A DNA stretch of 12,917 nt from CAYQMF01 sp964418595 (GTDB lineage: Bacteria; Planctomycetota; UBA1135; UBA2386). The notes under the pieces are model-generated. The model was given only the letters and a program-made list of their open reading frames with translations, ran no database searches and was not told the DNA's origin. Both the position numbers and the translations under genes were made by a program. Positions within the stretch are counted from its first letter, which is position 1, and every line of letters starts with the position of its first letter. The stretch covers positions 1 through 12,917 of the forward strand of contig CAYQMF010000156.1 of NCBI GenBank assembly GCA_964418595.1. Reading direction: 5' to 3'. Of this stretch, positions 1-5,369 are shown one piece after another.

Positions 1-2
1 TG

Positions 3-830
3 TACTACCGCAACCGGTACTACTCGCCGTCGCTCGGGCGGTTCGTGACGGGGGACCCGATCGGGCTGTGGGGGGATGTGCACTCTGTCGGTAACTCGAT
101 GTGTGGCTTCGGGAACAGCCCATTGTTCCTGACTGATCCTCAGGGCCTCCAAGTATGGGATACTATCACGGACATAGCTAGTGGAGTTGTTGATGGTGTG
201 GTTAATGTTGCAGTGGGAGTGGCTGGGGCAGCGGTCGCAGTTGGAAGCGGTGTTATCCGAACAGCGGAGGCCGGGTACGAAGTCGCTGCGGGCGTAGTCT
301 CGTTGGATCTAGATCGAATAGATAACGCCGTCACGAGTTACGCGGAGGACGCGGTCAACGCGGCATCAAACGTTGGTCTTGGAGTCGCCAACGCGGTATT
401 CGATACTGCCGACGCGATTGTTGAGGGCGACGCACGCAAGATCGCTGCGGCGGTTACGGAAGTAGCCATCCCGTGGGGTGTTGCCAAGTGCGTTCGTAGT
501 GCGCGTGCCGTCAGCAGTGTCGCCGGAAAAGTGGATTCGCCCGGCGTCTCTGGACTCCCTCGCTCGGGCAGTGCACTCAAGCCCGACCCGCATCACGCAT
601 TCCCGGACGTCATCGACAACTTTGCGCGTGACGGATCTCGTTTCGAGATCCCCACCCGAGGACCTGGTGGAGATGTCGTCCGCTCCTCGGAGCTGCTGCA
701 GGTAGAAGGCAGCCTGAACGGGCAGGCTGGCGTATTCGAACGGATCGTCGATCAAGGCTCGGTAACCCACCGACGGTTCATCCCTGGAGGCAAGGTTACT
801 GGTTCGCCGAATCAGGCCAAAGGGAAATGA
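3..830 (+). CDS. Rhs-family polymorphic toxin, C-terminal part (5' end outside window)
   Basis: The frame is open from the left edge, so this is the 3' end of a longer gene; 275 residues are visible. The first ~50 are the end of an Rhs repeat-associated core: YYRNRYYSPSLGRF, then DPIGLWG and DPQGL (Asp45 of the visible part). Next comes a Val/Ala/Gly-rich, partly hydrophobic segment of ~150 residues, typical of the region between an Rhs shell and its toxin. The last ~80 residues form a compact domain with HHAFPDVIDNFA (His197 on), IPTRGPGG, EGSLNG and THRRFIPGG (His256). I recognise this as a tip seen on polymorphic toxins but cannot name its activity with confidence; a nuclease is a guess. 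Rhs proteins are encapsulating toxins delivered by T6SS or other routes. G+C drops after the core, as expected for an exchanged tip. The stop overlaps the next gene's start. Confidence 0.88.
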   Translation, partial: YYRNRYYSPSLGRFVTGDPIGLWGDVHSVGNSMCGFGNSPLFLTDPQGLQVWDTITDIASGVVDGVVNVAVGVAGAAVAVGSGVIRTAEAGYEVAAGVVSLDLDRIDNAVTSYAEDAVNAASNVGLGVANAVFDTADAIVEGDARKIAAAVTEVAIPWGVAKCVRSARAVSSVAGKVDSPGVSGLPRSGSALKPDPHHAFPDVIDNFARDGSRFEIPTRGPGGDVVRSSELLQVEGSLNGQAGVFERIVDQGSVTHRRFIPGGKVTGSPNQAKGK

Positions 831-1342
831 GCAACATGCGCGCATACCTCGAGACTCTGAGAGCTGCGGGCCTTCTTGACGCAGGTGTCATGGCTGTCGG
901 ACTCGAGCGTGGGTGGGTTTCCGCTAGCGACGTATCTGAGTTTGCAGTAGAAAAACTCGCCGAAGGATTGTGCCCCAACGATGCGATGGATTTGTTGATA
1001 CCCGATGCTCTTGAAGGACGGGCGATGGTTTCCGCTTTGTGGCGATGGGCCGATAGGGAGCAGCTCCCGACCAGAACATCCGACCAAGCGATGCGGCGCT
1101 GGATGTTTGTCATGCTCAAGCACATAGCAGAGAGCAAGACAAGCGACGAGGCTAGACTGGATAGAATCGAGGATGCGTATGCGATGCTAGACTATCCGGA
1201 GGAGATGCGCGCATGCAGTCGTTATTACGTCCCCGAGCACGACAGGGTTCGTGGAATCGAAGTGGGAGAATGGACAGAGTCTCCAATTGGCGCAATGAAG
1301 GAACTGTTGGCGCGTCTTGGCAAGGAGTTCGGAGTTTGCTAG
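827..1342 (+). CDS. DUF2247-like immunity protein for the Rhs toxin
   Basis: This 171-residue soluble protein starts inside the toxin's stop codon (ATGA at 827-830), so translation is coupled; AAAGGGA lies just upstream of the ATG. The sequence resembles DUF2247: an N-terminal helical part with 'GWVSASDVSEFAVEKL', a central 'RRWMFVMLKHIAESK', then 'IEDAYAMLDYPEEM' and a Tyr-Tyr-Val-Pro segment, which matches my memory of that family's YA.FDYPE motif. DUF2247 members commonly sit directly after polymorphic toxin genes, where they are predicted to neutralise the adjacent toxin in the cytoplasm. It has no signal peptide or membrane segment. Base composition is unusually low here (about 52% G+C at 1141-1200), matching the toxin tip and suggesting the two moved together. 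The immunity role is inferred from position; the family match is moderately strong. Confidence 0.8.
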   Translation: MSNMRAYLETLRAAGLLDAGVMAVGLERGWVSASDVSEFAVEKLAEGLCPNDAMDLLIPDALEGRAMVSALWRWADREQLPTRTSDQAMRRWMFVMLKHIAESKTSDEARLDRIEDAYAMLDYPEEMRACSRYYVPEHDRVRGIEVGEWTESPIGAMKELLARLGKEFGVC

Positions 1343-1458
1343 AGCTGGTAGAGTGAGCTGCGAGTGCATGTGATCGCTGTGTGATCTGCGTCGTTCGGTG
1401 GTCTTTCGAGGACGGCCGATACGAGTGCAGTTGCAATCGATCTGAATCAGACTCAGGC

Positions 1459-3057
1459 CTACGGCACCCGGTAGTCGACGCCCACCGGCTTGCGGGTGAA
1501 GTCGTTCGCCGTCGACTTGAGGATGCGCAGGCGCGGCGTGTGGCCTTCGTCGTCCTCCAGGTAGAGGTGGAAGACGTTGTCGAAGGTCGTCATGTAGTAG
1601 GCGGGGTCGAAGTCGACGCGACCCTTGGCGGCGCCCGGGGGCGCGAGGTCGACGAAGAACGAGGTGACGCCCTTGTAGGCGAGCAGGTCGAGGAGCGCCG
1701 GGGTGAGGAAGCGCTCTTCGCGGATGAGCGGGAAGCGGTCGCCGAGGCGATGGATGTTGTCGAAGGCCAGCCGCGTCACCGGCGCGACGGGGCCACCGCT
1801 GTGGCCGCCGTCGACGAGGCGGATGATGTCCCAGCAGAACTTGCCCGCGGAGATGAACTCCGGGTGCAGGTAGAGCACGCGGAAGTTGGCGCGGAAGCGG
1901 CCGGCGTCGGTGAGCGTCGTGCCGCGCAGGACGGCCTCGCGGTTGCAGACCCGCTGCAGCGCGTCGCGGTCCTCCTTGGTCGACACGAACAGGGTGCGCT
2001 CGCCCGCGGCACTGGCGGCGGCGAGGAAGCGCAGCGACAGGTACGTGTAGCGAGTGCCGGGCTCGGCGAGCAGCACCGTCGAGGAGCGCGCCGCGGGGCC
2101 GGTTCCCGCGAGGAACCCGGCCAGGAACGCCGGGTGCCCCATGTCGATCACGCTGTCGCCGCGCCGCGGCACGTGGAAGCCGGCGCGGTCGCGCGCGATC
2201 GAGAGCTGCGCGGGCACCGACGGGTAGATGTGGATGCCTGGCCCGCGTTCGTTGCGCGCGCCGAGGTACACGTCGCGTTGCACGTCGCGGCCGGCGATCG
2301 AGTACTGGTGCCGGCCGCGGTAGTAGTACTGGTGGCGCGCCTTCTGGATCTCGACGGTGCGCGCCTTGAACCCGAGCCCTTCCTCCAGGAAGTCGAGGCG
2401 CAGCAGCACGTCGGTCGAGAACTCCTCCGCGGTCGGCGTCTTCAGCGCGCGGGCGTCGGTCTCCTCCTGCACGAAGATGCCGTGGATCTGGCTGTCGGCG
2501 AGGCGCCGCCGCGTCTCGATCAACGCGGTGCGCTTGCCGAAGTAGTCGAGGTCGTTGAGCAGGAGGCCGACGTTGTCGATGCAGGCCATTCTGATGGGGC
2601 CCGCGAGCCGGTAGTTGCCGATCTCCGCGAGGATCCACGCGACGTCGACGACGGTGCCCGGGGTGGAGCGCTCGTCGAGCACGGCGGGGTTGGCCTGGGT
2701 GAGCACGAGGCGCGTGCGCACGCCCTTTTGCGACGTGGCCTCGAGGCAGACGCGGTTGGGGACCTCCTGTTCGAGCTGGCGGATGGCGACCCGCTCGCCG
2801 TGGCCGTACCAGTCGAAGTCGCTGGCGAGCTTCTGCACGAGGTTCGCGGGCGACTGCTCGACGGAATAGTAGAGGCACGTCGTGCCGTCCTCCGCTTCGA
2901 GCCAGGCGCGCGCCACCATCTCGAGCGCGAGCAGGGTCTTGCCCGTGCCGGGGCCGCCGGTGATGAACACGAAGGCCGCGGTGTCGGCGGGATAGCGGAT
3001 GCCACCGCCGAGGATCGCATCGAGGCCGTCGATGCGGGTCTGGAGGGTTTCGAACAC
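1459..3057 (-). CDS. KaiC/RadA-like two-lobed ATPase with degenerate second P-loop
   Basis: The protein has 532 residues in two RecA-type lobes. Lobe 1 begins like KaiC ('RIDGLDAILGGGI'), then has a Walker A GGPGTGKT at residues 34-41, the KaiC-type 'VEQSP' at 66-70 (KaiC usually EESP), and a Walker B-like 'RMACIDNVG' with Asp161. Lobe 2 (roughly 290-532) repeats the fold: 'AEPGTRYT' at 331-338 sits where a P-loop should be, but the Gly-Lys is Arg-Tyr, so this lobe probably cannot bind ATP normally. KaiC-family proteins are homo-oligomeric ATPases with varied roles, including clock, signalling and DNA-linked functions; no clock partner (kaiA/kaiB) is visible. The start is a GTG at 3055-3057, without a clear ribosome site, chosen because it places the KaiC-like N-terminus correctly. 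It is divergent from the phosphatase-like gene. Confidence 0.82.
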   Translation of the reverse strand: MFETLQTRIDGLDAILGGGIRYPADTAAFVFITGGPGTGKTLLALEMVARAWLEAEDGTTCLYYSVEQSPANLVQKLASDFDWYGHGERVAIRQLEQEVPNRVCLEATSQKGVRTRLVLTQANPAVLDERSTPGTVVDVAWILAEIGNYRLAGPIRMACIDNVGLLLNDLDYFGKRTALIETRRRLADSQIHGIFVQEETDARALKTPTAEEFSTDVLLRLDFLEEGLGFKARTVEIQKARHQYYYRGRHQYSIAGRDVQRDVYLGARNERGPGIHIYPSVPAQLSIARDRAGFHVPRRGDSVIDMGHPAFLAGFLAGTGPAARSSTVLLAEPGTRYTYLSLRFLAAASAAGERTLFVSTKEDRDALQRVCNREAVLRGTTLTDAGRFRANFRVLYLHPEFISAGKFCWDIIRLVDGGHSGGPVAPVTRLAFDNIHRLGDRFPLIREERFLTPALLDLLAYKGVTSFFVDLAPPGAAKGRVDFDPAYYMTTFDNVFHLYLEDDEGHTPRLRILKSTANDFTRKPVGVDYRVP

Positions 3058-3164
3058 GGGCGGGCCGAGGGTACGCGGTCAGCGCGTCTGGTAAACGGGG
3101 CGGCCACAGATCAGGGGAGAGGATCGGCGTTGACTGGCGGCGCGAGTCGCGCGACCCTCCCTCC
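3058..3164. promoter_or_regulatory. Divergent intergenic region with palindrome
   Basis: These 107 bases separate two divergent start codons, so promoters for both genes must lie here or inside the coding starts. A TTGACT at 3130-3135 looks like a -35 box for the rightward gene, but no convincing -10 follows at 16-18 bases. A palindrome GCGCGA-G-TCGCGC at 3140-3152 (6-bp arms, one-base centre) could be an operator. In such GC-rich DNA a short GC palindrome can also arise by chance, so this is weak. Confidence 0.3.
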
Positions 3165-3800
3165 GTGCTCGCCGAGGTCGAAGACTTCTCCCGCCTGATC
3201 CTGCTCCGCCATCCCGACCTCGCCCCGGAGCACGCCGACGTCGTGGTGGGCGGTGGCGAGGCGACCGTGAGCCGGCGCGGCCGCGAACGCGCGGTGCGCT
3301 GGATCGAGCAACTGCGCCACGTCGAGATCGACGCGGTGTTCTGCGCCGACGTCGCCCAGTGCCGCGAGCCGGCGACCGTGCTGGCGGAGGCGAATGCGCT
3401 GAAGGTCCGTCCCGACCCGCGCCTGCGCGATCAGGGCATGGGCGCCTGGCAGGGGCGCAAGTGGGCGGAGGTCGCGCGCGAGCAGCCCGACGCCGTGCGC
3501 GACTTCTTCGGCCAGTTCGGCGACGTCGCGGCGCCGCAGGGCGAGACGCTCGGCGCCGCGGTGGAGCGCGTGCTTGCGTGGTGGGCGGAGATCGCGCCGC
3601 GTGCGCTGAGCCAGACGGTCGCCGTGGTCATGGCGGGCAACCTCGTGTCAGGATTCGCCGCGGCGATGCTCGGCATGCGGCTGAGCCGCGCGGTGAGCCT
3701 GCCGTTGCCGCATGGGGGAATGGGAATCCTGGACGTGTTCGGGAATGGGGCACGGGTGGCGGCGTGGAATGCGGATGCGTTGGAGGGGGAGCGGGGGTGA
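3165..3800 (+). CDS. Histidine-phosphatase-fold protein, probably catalytically impaired
   Basis: This 211-residue protein follows the phosphoglycerate mutase / SixA layout. It has 'LILLRHPD' with Arg15-His16 (usually RHG), 'VSRRGRERA' for the L..xG..QA step, 'FCADVAQCREPA' for the SxLxRCxxTA step, 'DPRLRDQGMGAWQG' for the L.E..G.W.G step, and 'VAVVMAGN' where V.HGG is expected. Aligned by eye, the first catalytic His is kept, but the second conserved Arg is Gln65 and the second catalytic His is Ala157. An HGG does occur later (His183) in a different structural position. Family members remove phosphate from sugars, nucleotides or phosphohistidines; this one may be a binding or regulatory protein. 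The start is a GTG at 3165 without a ribosome site; the domain begins almost at once. The divergent ATPase gene is its only close partner. Confidence 0.78.
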   Translation: MLAEVEDFSRLILLRHPDLAPEHADVVVGGGEATVSRRGRERAVRWIEQLRHVEIDAVFCADVAQCREPATVLAEANALKVRPDPRLRDQGMGAWQGRKWAEVAREQPDAVRDFFGQFGDVAAPQGETLGAAVERVLAWWAEIAPRALSQTVAVVMAGNLVSGFAAAMLGMRLSRAVSLPLPHGGMGILDVFGNGARVAAWNADALEGERG

Positions 3801-3850
3801 AAGAGGGGGGAAAGGGGAGCGGGAAGAGACCGGGCTCGGGCTCGGGCACT

Positions 3851-3877
3851 GCTCGTCGGCGCAACGCGCCGACGAGC
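3851..3877. terminator. Perfect 12-bp-arm hairpin, possible bidirectional terminator
   Basis: GCTCGTCGGCGC (3851-3862) and GCGCCGACGAGC (3866-3877) are exact reverse complements around a three-base loop AAC. The position, 50 bases after one gene's stop and between convergent genes, suits a two-way terminator. There is no T-run on either side, so it would not be a textbook intrinsic terminator; it could instead stabilise RNA 3' ends or be a protein site. Confidence 0.5.
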
Positions 3878-3916
3878 GGGGCACGTTCACGACGGGAGCG
3901 AGTGGTGCGGCGCGTC

Positions 3917-3968
3917 GGGGCCGGTGCGGGGCCGGTGCGGGATCGTGTGGGATCGTGCGGCTTCGTGC
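3917..3968. repeat. Short tandem repeat array, five degenerate units
   Basis: Two identical 11-base units GGGGCCGGTGC (3917-3927, 3928-3938) are followed by three 10-base units: GGGATCGTGT, GGGATCGTGC and GGCTTCGTGC (3939-3968). The units share a GG...GTG[CT] frame, suggesting slippage and decay of one unit. No function is evident. Confidence 0.6.
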
Positions 3969-4001
3969 GGTCTGACGCCCGGTCACGCGATCGGTCGTGC
4001 C

Positions 4002-4048
4002 CGAGCCCGTGCCAGCCCGGCGGCTTCGCCGCCGGGCGAGCCCGTGCC
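4002..4048. repeat. 10-bp-arm hairpin flanked by 12-base direct repeats
   Basis: GCCCGGCGGC (4015-4024) and GCCGCCGGGC (4028-4037) pair perfectly around TTC. The hairpin is bracketed by direct copies of CGAGCCCGTGCC at 4002-4013 and 4037-4048. It lies just downstream of the leftward lipoprotein gene's stop, so it may serve as that gene's terminator, though without a T-run. A palindrome bracketed by direct repeats also resembles small REP-like or duplicated elements. Confidence 0.5.
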
Positions 4049-4070
4049 CGGTCTGCTGGTCTGCTCCCCG

Positions 4071-4598
4071 CTACTTCGCGGCGCCGCCCTTCACGACCCT
4101 CGCCACTTCCACGCCCGCATCCTTTCCCAGCTTCTTCATCACGCTGTCCATCTCGCCGCCGAACCATCCGCCGCTCAGCTTGCCGGCGACGGTGAACGTG
4201 CCGTGCGTGCCGACGGTCACCGTCGCGCTGACCTTGCCAGTGCCGGCGCCGAAGCCGACCCAGTAGCGCGCCGCCTTGCTGCCGGGGTCGAGCTCGTTGA
4301 TGCGCACGTCGATGCGCAGCTCACCTCCGGTGCCGTTGCTCACGCCGCCGTCGTGCAGGGCACCCTCGAGCGAGGTGCGCATCACCTGCAACCACGCGTC
4401 GCTGTTGGCCTCGACCTTGTCGGCGCGGGCGGCGGAGATGCTCTTCGCCACGTCGTCCGCAAGTTCGATCTTGCCGACGACCACCTTGCTGCCGGCGGGC
4501 GGCGCGCTGGTGAGGTTCCGGCTCTGGACGGAGGACGACGCGCACGCGGAGGAGACAGCCGCGGCCGCGAGCAGGAGGAGTGAGCGGAGGGTGCGCAT
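4071..4598 (-). CDS. DUF4410-type lipoprotein
   Basis: From the ATG at 4596-4598 the product has 175 residues and opens with a lipoprotein signal: Met-Arg-Thr-Leu-Arg, a run of Leu/Ala, and 'SSAC' with Cys19 as the likely lipidated residue. Ser at -3 makes the lipobox slightly weak. The mature part contains 'LRIDVRINELDPGSKAARYW' followed by 'VGFGAGTGKVSATVTV', which matches the G(S)..AR...GFGAG signature of DUF4410. That family is mostly secreted or lipid-anchored proteins of unknown role. The frame is open for 27 more residues upstream, but that extension precedes the signal peptide and runs into the neighbouring gene, so I take the later start. It lies 73 bases after the LysM protein gene on the same strand and may be co-transcribed. 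Confidence 0.78.
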   Translation of the reverse strand: MRTLRSLLLLAAAAVSSACASSSVQSRNLTSAPPAGSKVVVGKIELADDVAKSISAARADKVEANSDAWLQVMRTSLEGALHDGGVSNGTGGELRIDVRINELDPGSKAARYWVGFGAGTGKVSATVTVGTHGTFTVAGKLSGGWFGGEMDSVMKKLGKDAGVEVARVVKGGAAK

Positions 4599-4671
4599 GG
4601 CCGTGGATCTGAACGTGCATCGCTCCGCATGCCAAGGGCTGGGCAGTGGCGCCGGTGGCGCCCGCCCGGGT

Positions 4672-5301
4672 TCATGCACCGTTCTCCTCGACGAGGAGGC
4701 GTCGCAGCGCGTCGGAGACCGTGCCGGTCACTTCGAGGTCGTGCACCATCTGGTAGGCCTTGATGGCCGCGACCGTGTCGTCGCCGAGCGTGCCGTCGAC
4801 CTCGCCGCGGTAGTAGCGCAAGGCCCGTAGCCGCCCCTGGATGCCGCGGACTTCGCTCACCGGGTCGAGCTGGCCGAGTTCGAAGGTCCAGGCGACGCCG
4901 GCCACGGCGAGCCGCGCCTCGCGCGCGTCCGGCGGGATGTATCGCTGCACCCAGCCGTCGCCATCGGTGGAGCCCGGCGTCGCGGGCCCGGCGTCGATCG
5001 CGAGTTCATAGGGCTTGCCCTTCAGAGGCGCGCCGGAAGGCAGCTTCACCTGCACGCGAAACAGCTTGGGTACGCCCTTGCGGCGGTAGGCGTGCACCTT
5101 GTTGGTGGCCGCCTTGTGTTCCTTCACGCGCTTGTCGGGGATGACCACGACATCACCCGGTGCGAGGACGTTCTGGTCCTTGCGTCCGTTCTTGAGCGCG
5201 GCGTTGGCCGGTTCGTTCCAGATCGTGTCCGGGAACAGGCCGTGGGCCAGCGCGATGCTGTCGATGCAGTCGCCGGCCTGGACCGTGTAGTGGATCGGCA
5301 T
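4672..5301 (-). CDS. LysM / beta-sandwich / peptidoglycan-binding domain protein
   Basis: From the ATG at 5299-5301 the protein has 209 residues in three parts. Residues 3-55 are a LysM domain ('HYTVQAGDCIDSIALAHGL' ... 'LAPGDVVVIP'). Residues ~79-141 are a small beta domain with 'SGAPLKGKPYEL' and 'GSTDGDGWV', of the transthyretin/carboxypeptidase-regulatory type. Residues ~150-204 are a PG_binding_1 helical domain ('VRGIQGRLRALRYYRGEVDG' then 'TLGDDTVAAIKAYQ'). Both end domains bind peptidoglycan in known families. There is no signal peptide, which fits proteins placed by a contractile injection system rather than by Sec. Genes of this build often sit near T6SS spike and effector genes. A GTG at 5353-5355 would add 18 residues; I prefer the ATG because LysM starts directly after it. 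It is divergent from the 755-aa protein gene. Confidence 0.82.
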   Translation of the reverse strand: MPIHYTVQAGDCIDSIALAHGLFPDTIWNEPANAALKNGRKDQNVLAPGDVVVIPDKRVKEHKAATNKVHAYRRKGVPKLFRVQVKLPSGAPLKGKPYELAIDAGPATPGSTDGDGWVQRYIPPDAREARLAVAGVAWTFELGQLDPVSEVRGIQGRLRALRYYRGEVDGTLGDDTVAAIKAYQMVHDLEVTGTVSDALRRLLVEENGA

Positions 5302-5369
5302 GGAGACATCTTGTCCGGCCTCGACCGGCTCGTCTATCGTCACGCTGCCACGCACGCGAAGCGGACCGC

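Larger units (their letters stand above)
3801..4070. other. Noncoding region between convergent genes, repeat- and hairpin-rich
   Basis: No coding frame here resembles a protein. The first part is a purine-rich G-tract stretch just after the phosphatase-like gene (about 3785-3835), then the repeated GGGCTC motif at 3834-3848, a perfect hairpin (3851-3877), short tandem repeats (3917-3968) and a second hairpin between direct repeats (4002-4048). Both flanking genes point into the region, so it must terminate transcription from both sides. Confidence 0.6.

Noticed and set aside
1343..1458. Intrinsic terminator or att site after the immunity gene
   Set aside because: Only a weak CTGAATCAG palindrome near 1442; no stem plus T-run and no flanking direct repeat that I could find.
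1381..3198. 605-codon plus-strand open frame over the KaiC-like gene
   Set aside because: Val/Glu/Arg-rich product without domains; the opposite strand has clear Walker motifs.
3917..3968. CRISPR-like array
   Set aside because: Units are 10-11 bases, directly adjacent with no spacers.
3628..4195. Open frames on both strands across the noncoding repeat region
   Set aside because: Products are Arg/Pro/Gly low-complexity and change character at the repeats; none resembles a protein.
4599..4679. 27-residue N-terminal extension of the DUF4410 lipoprotein
   Set aside because: It precedes a complete lipoprotein signal peptide and overlaps the upstream gene's end.
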